64,000 nucleotides of DNA from Chromatiaceae bacterium (GCA_024235395.1 JACKMK010000003.1:496001-560000), one strand, 5' to 3'; counted from the first letter of the stretch, positions 44,059 to 52,950 are shown. A program made the numbers and translations. The notes: generated by a model from the sequence alone, not told the origin.

Positions 44059-44847
44059 ATGCCAGGAATCTTCGTCAGCTACCGGCGCGACGACAGCCAG
44101 GGATTCGCCGGCCGCCTGGCCGACGACCTGCTCGAGAAATTCGGTACCGAGCAGGTGTTTCGCGACATCGAGATCCCGGTCGGCAGCGATTTCACCGACG
44201 TGCTGCACCGCGCGATTGCCGCCAGCGATGTGTTGCTGGTCGTCATCGGTCGCAACTGGGCCGGGGTTTCCAACCAGGGCCTCGAGTCACGGCTGTTCGA
44301 ACCGACCGACTGGGTGCGGACCGAGATCGAGGCGGCGTTCGCACAGGGTAAACGGGTGATCCCGGTGCTGGTTGGCGGTGCAACCATGGTCGCCGCCGAC
44401 TCGCTGCCACCGAGTATCCGCCGCCTGAACGGGCTGCAGGCCGCGAGCATGAGCGATCGCCACTGGGATGCCGAGATCGAGGAACTGGCGCAGCGCCTGC
44501 GGGAACTGTGTCCGTCCCTGGCGTCGGAACCCAGCGCGGCGGCGCGCGCCGAGGAGTCGCCGGCCGACGTGCTGCGTGAACTCGGAGGGCGCATCCTCGA
44601 CGAAGTCGCCGCCCGCCGCCGCCCGCGGCTCGAGCCGCCGCACCTGCCGCCGACGTTCGTCCAGCAGCTACTGGCCGGACTCTGGCGGATGGTGCGCAAG
44701 GCACTGTCGGTCGCGGTCGTGGTGGCACTGGTCTACGGTGGCCTGCGCCTGTTCGGCGATGCATCGATGCAGCGTTCGCTGGACACCGCCGAGGCCCGGA
44801 TCCAGGTCGCGTGGCAACGCCTGCAGGCACGGCTTACCGAACGCTGA
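44059..44847 (+). CDS. TIR-domain protein with C-terminal transmembrane helix
   Basis: This 262-residue protein starts with a TIR domain of the TIR_2 type (residues 1-155): GIFVSYRRDDSQGFAGRLAD, the strand VFRDIEIPVGSDF, VLLVVIGRNW, and the WxxxE motif at residues 85-89 (DWVRTEIEAAF), whose Glu is the catalytic residue in TIR NAD hydrolases. A linker of about 60 residues rich in Pro/Arg/Glu follows, then one transmembrane segment (SVAVVVALVYGGLRLFG) and a short amphipathic tail. AGGAGG precedes the ATG. The protein could be an NADase effector or a signalling scaffold at the inner membrane. The adjacent methyltransferase gene is on the same strand. Confidence 0.85.
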   Translation: MPGIFVSYRRDDSQGFAGRLADDLLEKFGTEQVFRDIEIPVGSDFTDVLHRAIAASDVLLVVIGRNWAGVSNQGLESRLFEPTDWVRTEIEAAFAQGKRVIPVLVGGATMVAADSLPPSIRRLNGLQAASMSDRHWDAEIEELAQRLRELCPSLASEPSAAARAEESPADVLRELGGRILDEVAARRRPRLEPPHLPPTFVQQLLAGLWRMVRKALSVAVVVALVYGGLRLFGDASMQRSLDTAEARIQVAWQRLQARLTER

Positions 44848-44889
44848 GTGCGGTCCAGGTCGACGCTGTCGACAACGCCAACCCGCCGG

Positions 44890-46422
44890 ATGCACAATCG
44901 CCGCGCGGCATTGCAGCCGTACCCTGGAGTGTCCTCCCTGGACGCCTACGACAGCATCCCGTACGACCGCCAGTCGCTCGCCGAGACCCATCCCGACCAA
45001 CTCGCGGTGCTCGCCAGGCTGTTCGGTGTCGCGAGCCCGGATCCGCGCACCAGTCGGGTGCTCGAGCTGGGGTGCGCCGCCGGCGGCAATCTGATCCCGA
45101 TGGCGTGGTACATGCCGCAGGCCCGGTTTCTGGGCCTGGACCTGGCGCAGGCGCAGGTCGAGCTCGGGCAGGCACTGATCCAACAGCTCGACCTCGGCAA
45201 TATCGAGATCCGCCGCGCGGATGTCGCCGAGGTCGACCTGGGCGAACAGGGCTTCGACTATATCGTCGCCCACGGCCTGTACTCCTGGGTCCCTGCACCG
45301 GTGCGCAGTGCGCTGCTCGCACTGATCCGACGGCATCTGAGCCCACAGGGGGTCGCCTACGTCAGCTTCAACGCACTGCCGGGTTGGCAGATGCGCGGCA
45401 TGTTGCGGCAGATGCTGCTGTTCCACGTGCGCGCCGTGTCCGCACCCGTGCAGCGCCTGCAGGCGGCGCGCGAATTCCTGCAGTTTCTCGAGGCCGGGCT
45501 GAACGGTCTGCAGGCGCTGAGCGCCGACTATCTGCGACGCGAACTCGCGACCCTGCAGCACGCGCCCGACAGCTACCTGTACCACGAGTACCTCGCGGCG
45601 GTGAACGAGCCGGTGCTGTTCAGCGATTTCGTCGCCGATGCGCACCAGGCCGGCCTGCGCTACCTGTGCAACAGCGAACTGCACTTCCAGTTCCCCGCGA
45701 CGCTGGGCGATGCGGCCGAGCGGGTGTTGGCCGGGATCGGCGACCCGGTCGCCCGCCAGCAATACCTCGATTTTCTGCTCAATCGCAACTTCCACCAGGC
45801 GCTGCTGGTGCGCGCAGAACAGCACGCATACACCGGGCCGGACTACGAGCAGTTTGCGGGTCTGGCGCTGTTCGCCGACCTGGAACCGCCGCGCAAGCTC
45901 GACCTGAGGCGTGCCAAACCGCAGCTGTTCACCGACCCGGGTGGACGCCAGCATCGGGTATCGCATCCGCTGAGCAAGGCCGCGGTGGCCTACCTCGGGC
46001 TGGTCTATCCGCGGGCCGTCGATTACGCGGAACTCGAAGCCATTGCGCGGCGCCAGGTGGCCGGCACCGGTGACCCGCGCCTCGCCACCCAGACCGACCA
46101 CCTGTTCGGTGAGCTGTTTCAGTTGTTCGCCTACCGTGCGATCTCCGCCAGCACCCAGCCGGGCGGAGGCCTCGCCGACCACGGGGAGCCGCCGTGCAGT
46201 ACCCCCCTGGCCCGGCTGGAGGCACAGTCGGGACGGCTGGTCGACAGTCGACATGCGAGCCTCGCGCTCGATCCCGAGACAGCCGGCGTGCTGCGTGCGC
46301 TCGACGGGAGTCTGGGTCGCGATGCCCTGGCCGGACACCTGCGTGCCTCGGGTACGGCGCAGCGGTCCGTCGATCCCAATACCCTGTTGCGACGTCTGGC
46401 ACGCTACGGCGCGCTGTGTTGA
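44890..46422 (+). CDS. SAM-dependent methyltransferase with regulatory domain
   Basis: This is a class I methyltransferase (residues 1-190) with the SAM loop VLELGCAAGGNLIPMAWYMP, the acidic LGLDLAQAQVELG and the motif YIVAHGLYSWVP. It is followed by the family's methyltransferase regulatory domain (HEYLAAVNEPVLFSDFVADA, about residues 200-290) and a C-terminal helical region. Proteins of this arrangement are widespread, and their substrate is unknown. The start is uncertain: ATG at 44890 is used, but a GTG at 44848 directly after the TIR gene and a GTG at 44929 are possible. Closeness to the TIR gene may mean cotranscription. Confidence 0.85.
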   Translation: MHNRRAALQPYPGVSSLDAYDSIPYDRQSLAETHPDQLAVLARLFGVASPDPRTSRVLELGCAAGGNLIPMAWYMPQARFLGLDLAQAQVELGQALIQQLDLGNIEIRRADVAEVDLGEQGFDYIVAHGLYSWVPAPVRSALLALIRRHLSPQGVAYVSFNALPGWQMRGMLRQMLLFHVRAVSAPVQRLQAAREFLQFLEAGLNGLQALSADYLRRELATLQHAPDSYLYHEYLAAVNEPVLFSDFVADAHQAGLRYLCNSELHFQFPATLGDAAERVLAGIGDPVARQQYLDFLLNRNFHQALLVRAEQHAYTGPDYEQFAGLALFADLEPPRKLDLRRAKPQLFTDPGGRQHRVSHPLSKAAVAYLGLVYPRAVDYAELEAIARRQVAGTGDPRLATQTDHLFGELFQLFAYRAISASTQPGGGLADHGEPPCSTPLARLEAQSGRLVDSRHASLALDPETAGVLRALDGSLGRDALAGHLRASGTAQRSVDPNTLLRRLARYGALC

Positions 46423-46527
46423 CCGGCACGCGGCCGCGCCCGGCCGTGTCCGAGGGTCTATCCTTGCTGCGATGACCTTCCCTCTCCCCATCCGTTTTGC
46501 CGGGTCGGTGGCCGTGCGCTGCAGCTG

Positions 46528-48360
46528 ATGGCCGAACTCGCGGTACCCAACGCGCACGCGCTGGCCGTGCTGCTGCTGACGTTGCTGGCGCTGGTGCTGT
46601 TCACCCGCGAGCGCATCCCGCTCGAGACCTCGAGTCTGCTGGTACTCGCGCTGCTGGCGGTGGGCTTCGAGTTGTTTCCTTTCGAGCGCGGCGGCGTGAC
46701 CCTCGAGGGGACGGCATTCTTCGCCGGATTCGGTCACGAGGCCCTGGTTGCGGTGTGCGCACTGATGATTGCGGGGCAGGGCCTGGTGCGTACCGGTGCA
46801 CTGGAACCGGTCGGTCGTTGGCTGGCGCGCGCCTGGGCCGTCGCACCGTCGTTCTCGCTGCTGCTCACGCTGCTGGTCGGTGCCCTGTTCAGCGCCTTTG
46901 TCAACAATGTGCCTATCGTCGTGTTGTTGTTGCCGATCCTGATCAGCGTCTCCTTGCGCACCCGCCAGCCGGCGTCGCAGGTGCTGATGCCGATGGGGTT
47001 CGCGACGCTGGTCGGCGGCATGGGTACGACGATCGGCACCTCGACGAACCTGTTGGTGGTCAGCGTTGCGGCCGACCTCGGCGTGCGCCGTCTCGGCATG
47101 TTCGACTTCGTCGTGCCGGTCGCGGCCGCCGGCGGGTTCGCACTGCTGTACCTGTGGCTGGTGGCGCCGCGCCTGTTGCCGACCCGCGAGAGCGAACTCG
47201 CCGATGTCAGCCCGCGCCTGTTCACGGCACAGCTGCTGTTGCCCGACGACAGCTTCGCGGTGGGCCGGACCCTGGCCGAGGCGGTCGACAAGGCCGGCGG
47301 TGCGATGCGCGTGACGCGCGTGTTACGCGGTGAACAGACCTTCCTGTTGCCGTTGCCGGATGCGGTGTTGCGTGCTGGCGACCGCCTGCTGATGACCGAC
47401 ACCGCCGAACAGCTCAAGGAATACGAGGCGGCGCTCGGCGCCACGCTGTACGCCGGGGACACGCCGGTCGACGATGAGCACCCGTTGCACGCCGACGATC
47501 AACAGCTGGCCGAGGTCGTGGTGACGCAGGGTTCGTCGCTGGATGGCACGAGCCTGTCCACATCGCGCTTTGCCGAACGCCACCAGCTGCTGACCCTCGC
47601 CCTGCACCGTGCCGGCTGGCGCGTCGAGGCGCTGCGCGCCCAGATCCACGAGATGCGCCTGCGGGTCGGCGACGTGATCCTGGTCCAGGGTGCACGCGAA
47701 CAGATCGTGGCGCTCAAACAGCGCGGCGACGTATTGGTGTTGGACGCCACCGCCGATCTTCCGCGTACGCGACGGGCCCCGCTGGCGCTGGCGATCATGG
47801 CGGCGATCGTGTTGAGCGCTGCATTCGGACTGGTACCTATCGCGATCAGTGCAGTGGCGGGCGTGCTGCTGATGCTCGCGACCGATTGTCTGAGCTGGCG
47901 CGATGCGGCGCGCGCGCTCAGCACCCAGGTGATCCTGATCGTGGTCGCAAGCCTGGCGCTCGGCACCGCGCTGCTGGAGACCGGGGCAGCCGACTACCTG
48001 GCGCGGTTGTTCGTCGCGGCGACCGCCGGGGCCTCACCCGGCGCCCTGCTGAGCGGTCTGATGCTGTTGATGGCGCTGATGACCAATATCGTCTCGAACA
48101 ATGCGGCGGCATTGATCGGCACCCCGATCGCGATCGGTATCGCCCGCCGTCTCGGTCTGCCCGAGGAGGCGTTCGTGCTGGCGGTACTGTTCGGCGCGAA
48201 CATGAGCTATGCCACCCCGATCGCGTACAAGACCAACCTGCTGGTGATGAGCGCAGGAGGCTACCGCTTCAGCGACTTCCTGCGCATCGGCATCCCTTTG
48301 ACGCTGATCATGTGGGCCGTGTTCTCCTGGCTGCTTCCGGTGCTCTACGACCTGCACTGA
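46528..48360 (+). CDS. SLC13-family anion transporter with TrkA-C domains
   Basis: This 610-residue inner-membrane protein has two sets of helices separated by a soluble region that contains two TrkA-C (RCK-C) modules (about residues 215-300 and 320-405, for example LAEVVVTQGSSLDGTSLSTS). Transport motifs are SAFVNNVPIVVLLLPI, GTTIGTSTNLLVVSVAADLG and TNIVSNNAAALIGTPIAIGI, with Asn-rich re-entrant loops as in sodium-dicarboxylate or sulfate transporters. Proteins with this plan include sulfur-regulated sulfate transporters in algae, but substrate cannot be read here. Confidence 0.9.
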   Translation: MAELAVPNAHALAVLLLTLLALVLFTRERIPLETSSLLVLALLAVGFELFPFERGGVTLEGTAFFAGFGHEALVAVCALMIAGQGLVRTGALEPVGRWLARAWAVAPSFSLLLTLLVGALFSAFVNNVPIVVLLLPILISVSLRTRQPASQVLMPMGFATLVGGMGTTIGTSTNLLVVSVAADLGVRRLGMFDFVVPVAAAGGFALLYLWLVAPRLLPTRESELADVSPRLFTAQLLLPDDSFAVGRTLAEAVDKAGGAMRVTRVLRGEQTFLLPLPDAVLRAGDRLLMTDTAEQLKEYEAALGATLYAGDTPVDDEHPLHADDQQLAEVVVTQGSSLDGTSLSTSRFAERHQLLTLALHRAGWRVEALRAQIHEMRLRVGDVILVQGAREQIVALKQRGDVLVLDATADLPRTRRAPLALAIMAAIVLSAAFGLVPIAISAVAGVLLMLATDCLSWRDAARALSTQVILIVVASLALGTALLETGAADYLARLFVAATAGASPGALLSGLMLLMALMTNIVSNNAAALIGTPIAIGIARRLGLPEEAFVLAVLFGANMSYATPIAYKTNLLVMSAGGYRFSDFLRIGIPLTLIMWAVFSWLLPVLYDLH

Positions 48361-48391
48361 GCGAACGGAGGCGCCGTAGTACACTGCGTGC

Positions 48392-48853
48392 ATGGCAACG
48401 CAATCCGCGCCCACCACCCGCGCGAGATCGGTACGGCGGTTTCTCGGCGTGATCTGCACGCTGGCCCCCTTGCTTGCCAGCGCCGAGATCTATCGCTGGA
48501 CGGATGAGCAGGGCAAGGTGCACTTCGGGGATCGCGCCCCGGCGGGTCGGGCTGCCGAACAGGTCGAGCTGCGTATCAATACCTACACCAGCGTCAGTTA
48601 TGCGACCTCGACCATCGACACCGGCGCCAAGGTGCTGATGTACTCGACCTCGTGGTGCGGCTACTGCAAGCGCGCTCGACGCTATTTCGAGGCGCACGCG
48701 ATACCCTTCGAGGAATTCGACGTCGAGCGGGATGCGAAGGCGCGTGCCCGGTACCGCAAGCTCGGCGCCCGCGGTGTGCCGGTGATCTTCGTCGGCAAGC
48801 GGCGCATGAACGGCTTCACCGAAGAGGCCTTTCGTCGCCTGTACGACGGTTAG
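48392..48853 (+). CDS. DUF4124-glutaredoxin fusion, exported
   Basis: This 153-residue protein has an N-terminal hydrophobic leader (RFLGVICTLAPLLASA), a DUF4124 segment (EIYRWTDEQGKVHFGDRAP) and a glutaredoxin domain with Cys89-Cys92 (TSWCGYCKRARRYF) and the cis-Pro site RGVPVIFVG. It is predicted periplasmic, where it may act as a thiol oxidoreductase. The DUF4124-glutaredoxin combination is common in gammaproteobacteria, and its partner is unknown. A channel-type gene follows after 45 bases. Confidence 0.9.
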   Translation: MATQSAPTTRARSVRRFLGVICTLAPLLASAEIYRWTDEQGKVHFGDRAPAGRAAEQVELRINTYTSVSYATSTIDTGAKVLMYSTSWCGYCKRARRYFEAHAIPFEEFDVERDAKARARYRKLGARGVPVIFVGKRRMNGFTEEAFRRLYDG

Positions 48854-48898
48854 GATGCGCCGCCCGTTACGCCGCGGCCACAGGTGCACGGAAAACAG

Positions 48899-49534
48899 AT
48901 GACACTCCACCCGACCACCGGCCTGCTCGACAGCCTCTACTGGATAACGCTGGTCGCCGTGGTGTTCTCGTCGGCATCCGGGGTGCTCAAGGCCGGACTG
49001 AAACAATTCGACCTGTTCGGGGTGATCATCATCGCGGTCGCGACCGGCCTCGGCGGCGGTTCGCTGCGCGACATGCTGCTCGACCGCGAGGTATTCTGGA
49101 TCCGCGACCAGATGTTCTTCGTCGCCTCGCTCGGCAGCGCGCTGCTGATTTTCATCGGCGCACGCCTGGTGCGGATCTCTGACCGCTTGTTCCTGATCCC
49201 GGATGCCGCCGGGCTCGCGGCCTTCGGCGTCGCCGGTACCCTGGTCTCGTTGATGGTCGGTGCGCCCTGGCTGGTCGCGAGCTTCATGGGCGTGATGACC
49301 GGGACCATGGGCGGCATCTTCCGCGACGTGCTGAGCAACGAGCCGCCGGTGGTGTTCCAGAGCCCGCTGTATGCGACCGTGTGCTGGGCCGGTTCGCTGT
49401 TGTTCATCGTGCTGTTGTACGCGGGCATGGAGGCAACCTGGTCGGCGGTGGTTGCGGGCGTGGCAATCTTCGTTGCGCGCCTGCTTGCGATCCGCTACGA
49501 GATCAGTCTGCCGCGGTTCCGCTTCAAGTCATGA
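48899..49534 (+). CDS. TRIC/UPF0126-family membrane protein (YadS/YicG-like)
   Basis: This protein of about 211 residues has six or seven transmembrane helices in two repeats, each with the conserved GG(x)xRD element: TGLGGGSLRDMLLDRE and TGTMGGIFRDVLSNEPP. These identify the prokaryotic TRIC-type cation channel family. In E. coli, YicG-type relatives are linked to glycine uptake, so the physiological role is uncertain. The ATG at 48899 is preferred over the GTG at 48884. Confidence 0.92.
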   Translation: MTLHPTTGLLDSLYWITLVAVVFSSASGVLKAGLKQFDLFGVIIIAVATGLGGGSLRDMLLDREVFWIRDQMFFVASLGSALLIFIGARLVRISDRLFLIPDAAGLAAFGVAGTLVSLMVGAPWLVASFMGVMTGTMGGIFRDVLSNEPPVVFQSPLYATVCWAGSLLFIVLLYAGMEATWSAVVAGVAIFVARLLAIRYEISLPRFRFKS

Positions 49535-49577
49535 GCGGCGTCCGATGACGGTCGTCGACTAACGAGCGAGGTCAGTG

Positions 49578-50270
49578 ATGCGGCGTCATCGGGAGCGACA
49601 CTACGCCGACAGGATCGGTTGGCTGCGCGCCGCGGTCCTGGGTGCGAACGACGGGATCGTCTCGACCGCGAGCCTGGTGGTCGGGGTCGCCGCGGCGGAT
49701 GCGGCACGCGGCGAGATCCTGACTGCCGGTGTCGCCGGTCTGGTCGCCGGGGCCATGTCCATGGCGGCCGGCGAGTATGTCTCGGTCAGCTCGCAGGCAG
49801 ACACCGAGCGTGCGGACCTGGCACGGGAACAGCGCGAACTCGAGGAGGACGAGGCCTACGAGCGCCGCGAACTGGCGGACATCTACGTCGGCCGCGGGCT
49901 GGATGCCGAGCTCGCACAACAGGTGGCCGGTCAATTGATGGCGCACGATGCGCTGGGCGCACACGCGCGTGACGAACTCGGGCTTTCTGAGATCCACAGT
50001 GCGCGTCCGATCCAGGCGGCGCTGGCATCGGCGGCGACCTTCGCGGTGGGCGCGGCGCTGCCGCTGGTGATCGCGTGGTTGAGCCCGACCCCGCTGTTCA
50101 CGCCGTTGGTCGCCGGCGGTTCGCTGCTCTCGCTGGCGGTGCTCGGCGGCCTGGCGGCGCGCGCAGGCGGCGCCACGGTCACCGTCGGCGCAGCGCGTGT
50201 GACCTTCTGGGGGGCTATCGCGATGGCGGCGACGGCCGCCGCGGGCGCACTGTTCGGGGCCCTGTTGTGA
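49578..50270 (+). CDS. VIT1/CCC1-family membrane protein (iron/manganese transport type)
   Basis: This 230-residue protein shows the VIT1 N-terminus LRAAVLGANDGIVSTASLVVGVA, the helix AGAMSMAAGEYVSVSSQADTE and an acidic cytoplasmic segment (REQRELEEDEAYERRELAD) that binds metal in plant VIT1. Two more helices complete the C-terminus. Members move Fe(II) or Mn(II) out of the cytoplasm or into vacuoles. It probably detoxifies iron or manganese. A GTG lies directly before the ATG at 49578. It converges on the NTAQ1-like gene with 17 bases between stops. Confidence 0.93.
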   Translation: MRRHRERHYADRIGWLRAAVLGANDGIVSTASLVVGVAAADAARGEILTAGVAGLVAGAMSMAAGEYVSVSSQADTERADLAREQRELEEDEAYERRELADIYVGRGLDAELAQQVAGQLMAHDALGAHARDELGLSEIHSARPIQAALASAATFAVGAALPLVIAWLSPTPLFTPLVAGGSLLSLAVLGGLAARAGGATVTVGAARVTFWGAIAMAATAAAGALFGALL

Positions 50271-50287
50271 CAGGTCGGAACGGCGAA

Positions 50288-50908
50288 CTAGCGCGGGCGG
50301 GGCACGTCGAGTGGCTGCATCGGCTGCGCGCCGGGTGGCGTATCGCGCATGTCGATGTACTCCGCCAGCGACACCGGCTCGACGCCGCGACCCGCTTTGA
50401 TCGGCGGGTAGCCGGGGAAGTCGTGCGCGCGGAGCCTACCGCGCATATGGCGGCGGTCCGACCAGAAGTGCACGAGGTAGTCGGCCGCCGGGACCCGGCG
50501 TACCCAGGTGCGAAAGCGCATCGGCAATGCCGCCTGGCGAGGGAAACCGCGCCGCAGGTATTCCGCGATCGGCACCGGGAACCCCAGGCGGGAGTCGAAA
50601 TCGAAGATCCATTGACCGTCCCCGGCGCTGGCCTGCAGTACCACGTGGTAGTCCCAGGCCAGGGCACGGCCTTTGCCCGCGCGCTGTTCGAGCAGCACGA
50701 TGCTGCGCGCGTGGTTGGTAAGAAACCAGACCTGCAGCGTGCCGGGATCGACGCCGCGATCGACCAGCGTGCGCGCCAGCCACCAGATGTTTTCTTCGCA
50801 GAACAGCGGTGTATAACGCAGTGTGTCACGTGGGATGTCGTCGACGAGTTCGCACGCCGTCGGGGTCTGGGATGCGCCGGACATCGGCGTGGCCCTGTTC
50901 TTGCTCAT
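50288..50908 (-). CDS. Protein N-terminal glutamine amidohydrolase (NTAQ1-like)
   Basis: NTAQ1 deamidates N-terminal Gln of proteins to Glu. All catalytic features of the family are present: Cys37 in YTPLFCEENIWWL, His88 in AWDYHVVLQ and Asp103 in WIFDFDSRLGFP, with spacings close to the human Cys28-His81-Asp97 triad. Downstream RHMRGRLRAHDFPGYPPI fits the substrate-groove region. The protein has 206 residues from the ATG at 50908. The family is best known from the eukaryotic Arg/N-degron pathway, and its role in bacteria is unclear because Gln is not a bacterial degron. It stands alone on the minus strand. Confidence 0.9.
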   Translation of the reverse strand: MSKNRATPMSGASQTPTACELVDDIPRDTLRYTPLFCEENIWWLARTLVDRGVDPGTLQVWFLTNHARSIVLLEQRAGKGRALAWDYHVVLQASAGDGQWIFDFDSRLGFPVPIAEYLRRGFPRQAALPMRFRTWVRRVPAADYLVHFWSDRRHMRGRLRAHDFPGYPPIKAGRGVEPVSLAEYIDMRDTPPGAQPMQPLDVPRPR

Positions 50909-51019
50909 GGTTGGCGGCAAGCGTAGATCGATTGCCGGCGGCGGCCAATAGCGCAGGCGCGCCGCACCAAAAAGGGATCGATCTGCTCCTTATCGGTGCG
51001 CAATGAGAAGGTAGCCGCG

Positions 51020-51442
51020 ATGAAGCTGAAGAAGTCGAAATCCAAGGCGATCCCGGTCAAGGTGGTCAACGATACGCTGACCGTCGGGGTGACCGCCAAG
51101 CCGAATCTGCTGACCCTGTTCGAGGCCCGCGAGGTCCCGCCGGGAGGGCATGCGCTGGGGCCGCTGGGCGGTCTCAACCTCACCGGGTACAGCGAGTACC
51201 GGCTCACCCTGCATCTGGTGGGTGCTCCGGGTACCTCGTTTCAGGTGCGTGAGCTGTTCGGTCCCGCCGGTGCGGTCGACCAGGTCGTGTTCGACGTCGG
51301 TGATGGCCAGATCGGTCCGCAGGGCGTGCTGAACTATCGTGCCCGCTTCGACATCTTCGGCCCGAGGAACCTGTTCATCCAGATCGTCAACAACGGTGAC
51401 GAGGCCTTTCTGGTCAACGGAACCCTGTACGCGCTGTTGTAG
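51020..51442 (+). CDS. Hypothetical beta-rich protein
   Basis: I do not recognise this 140-residue protein. It begins with a lysine-rich stretch (KLKKSKSKAIPVKVVN) and then looks all-beta, with strands such as YRLTLHLVGAPGTSFQVREL and a closing FIQIVNNGDEAFLVNGTLYALL. No signal peptide, Cys or membrane segment is visible. The ATG at 51020 follows AGAAGGTAG. It lies upstream of the HTH regulator gene by 116 bases. Function unknown. Confidence 0.7.
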   Translation: MKLKKSKSKAIPVKVVNDTLTVGVTAKPNLLTLFEAREVPPGGHALGPLGGLNLTGYSEYRLTLHLVGAPGTSFQVRELFGPAGAVDQVVFDVGDGQIGPQGVLNYRARFDIFGPRNLFIQIVNNGDEAFLVNGTLYALL

Positions 51443-51558
51443 GTCGGGCGGTACCCCAGGCGGGTTGCGGGCGAGGCCGCGCAGGCGCCGATGGCGTGTC
51501 GCCTGCCCTGCGATCGGGCACAATGGTGCACCGACCGCAGGGAGCCTCCACACCGCCG

Positions 51559-52449
51559 ATGCCGCAACCAGAAGCCGAATACCTCACCACCCGAGAGCTG
51601 GCCGAGCTGCTGCGAATCAAGGAGCGCAAGGTCTATGACCTGGCGGCCTCCGGGCAGATCCCCTGTTCACGTGCGATGGGCAAGCTGCTGTTTCCGCGGC
51701 AGGCGGTCGAGGCCTGGCTGGCGCGCGAGAGTTCCGGCGGCGTGCGGGGATCTCAGCCGCGCCGACCGGCGGTTTTGCTCGGCAGCTACGAACCGCTGCT
51801 CGAATGGGCGCTGCGCGAATCCGGCTGTGGGCTGGCGACGCTGCTCGACGGCAGCATGGACGGCCTCGAACGCTTCGCCCGCGGCGAAGGCGTGGCCAGC
51901 GGGCTGCACGTCTACGATCCCGAAGGCGACGACTGGAATGTGGCGATTGTCGCAGAACGCTTCGCCCAGGCACCGGTCGCGCTGGTCGAATTCGCCTGGC
52001 GGGAACGCGGCCTGATCGTTGCCCCCGGCGGCGAGCGGCAGTTGTCCGATGTTGCCGCATTGAAAGGCCGCAAGGTGGTGCCGCGCCAGAGCGGCGCCGG
52101 TACCCAGGTGTTGTTGCTGCAGTTGCTCGCCCAGGCCGGTGTCGAGCCGCACGAGCTGGCATGGACGAACACGGCGCGCAGCGAGTCGGATGCCGCGCTC
52201 GCGGTACTCGAGGGCAAGGCGGATGCGACCCTCGGCCTGCGCGCGATGGCTGAACAACTGCGCCTGGGGTTCGTGCCGCTGACGCGCGAACGCTACGACC
52301 TGCTGGTCGATCGCGGCGCCTGGTTCGACCCGCCGCTGCAGCGGCTGATGGCGTTCTGTCGTGGCGAGGCGTTCGCCGCAAAGGCCGCCGAATTCGCCGG
52401 CTACGACGTCAGTGGGCTGGGCAGGGTCTGGTACAACGCGACCGGCTGA
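51559..52449 (+). CDS. HTH regulator fused to PBP-like substrate-binding domain
   Basis: This 296-residue protein has an excisionase-type helix-turn-helix (YLTTRELAELLRIKERKVYDL, with KLLFPRQAVEAWL) followed by a periplasmic-binding-protein-like domain of about 210 residues (SGLHVYDPEGDDWNVAIV, GRKVVPRQSGAGTQVLLLQLL, EGKADATLGLRAMAEQL). Domains of this type occur in proteins related to molybdate/tungstate homeostasis and molybdopterin synthesis, and sense an oxyanion or cofactor. A molbindin gene and the tup genes lie next to it, so control of molybdate/tungstate uptake is likely. It shows no ModE-type TOBE domain. The ATG at 51559 is preferred. Confidence 0.88.
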   Translation: MPQPEAEYLTTRELAELLRIKERKVYDLAASGQIPCSRAMGKLLFPRQAVEAWLARESSGGVRGSQPRRPAVLLGSYEPLLEWALRESGCGLATLLDGSMDGLERFARGEGVASGLHVYDPEGDDWNVAIVAERFAQAPVALVEFAWRERGLIVAPGGERQLSDVAALKGRKVVPRQSGAGTQVLLLQLLAQAGVEPHELAWTNTARSESDAALAVLEGKADATLGLRAMAEQLRLGFVPLTRERYDLLVDRGAWFDPPLQRLMAFCRGEAFAAKAAEFAGYDVSGLGRVWYNATG

Positions 52450-52725
52450 TCTGGTCCACGCCGTGTACCACGTGTTGAGAACGATCCCATTGTCGCGCAT
52501 TGCACCGACGCGGCGGCGATCAAGCCTCGGGCCTGAACTCGCTGCGTTGCTCCGCCTCCGTAACGGGGTCCGAGGGCCACGCCATCTCAGTCGCCATGAT
52601 TATCGGCAATCCGAGTCGATCGCAGTGCGGACCATGCCTCGGTCGCTGTCCCCGACGGGCAAACGAGCTTTGGTACGATAAACCGCGATGGGTGGGCAAC
52701 ATTCGACAGACGCAGGAGAGACGCC

Positions 52726-52938
52726 ATGAAAATCAGCGCACGCAACATGCTCAAGGGAACCGTCGTGGACGTCCGCAAGGACGGGGTGGCGGCACAGGTC
52801 CAGGTCGACATCGGAGGCGGCAACATCGTCACCTCGACGATCACCAGTGATTCGGCCAGCCGCCTGGGGCTGGAAAAAGGCAAGGCGGCCACCGTGGTGG
52901 TCAAGGCCAGCGACGTGATGCTGGCCGTGGACGACTGA
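52726..52938 (+). CDS. Molybdenum-pterin/molybdate-binding protein (Mop/TOBE domain)
   Basis: This 70-residue protein is a single TOBE (molbindin) domain: SARNMLKGTVVDVRKDGVAA, VQVDIGGGNIVTSTITSDSA and AATVVVKASDVMLAVD. Molbindins oligomerise and store molybdate or tungstate in the cytoplasm. The ATG has CAGGAG eight bases upstream. The 276 bases before it, back to the regulator gene, contain no gene. It converges on the ABC transporter operon with only 12 bases between stops, so it has its own promoter. Confidence 0.94.
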   Translation: MKISARNMLKGTVVDVRKDGVAAQVQVDIGGGNIVTSTITSDSASRLGLEKGKAATVVVKASDVMLAVDD

Positions 52939-52950
52939 GGTCCGGTCGCA

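Noticed and set aside
44059..46422. Thoeris or CBASS defence system
   Set aside because: Only a TIR protein is present. No ThsA-like, nucleotide cyclase or CD-NTase gene is adjacent, so a known system cannot be claimed.
44668..46737. A 689-codon open frame on the minus strand
   Set aside because: It is antisense to the methyltransferase gene and has no recognisable domain.
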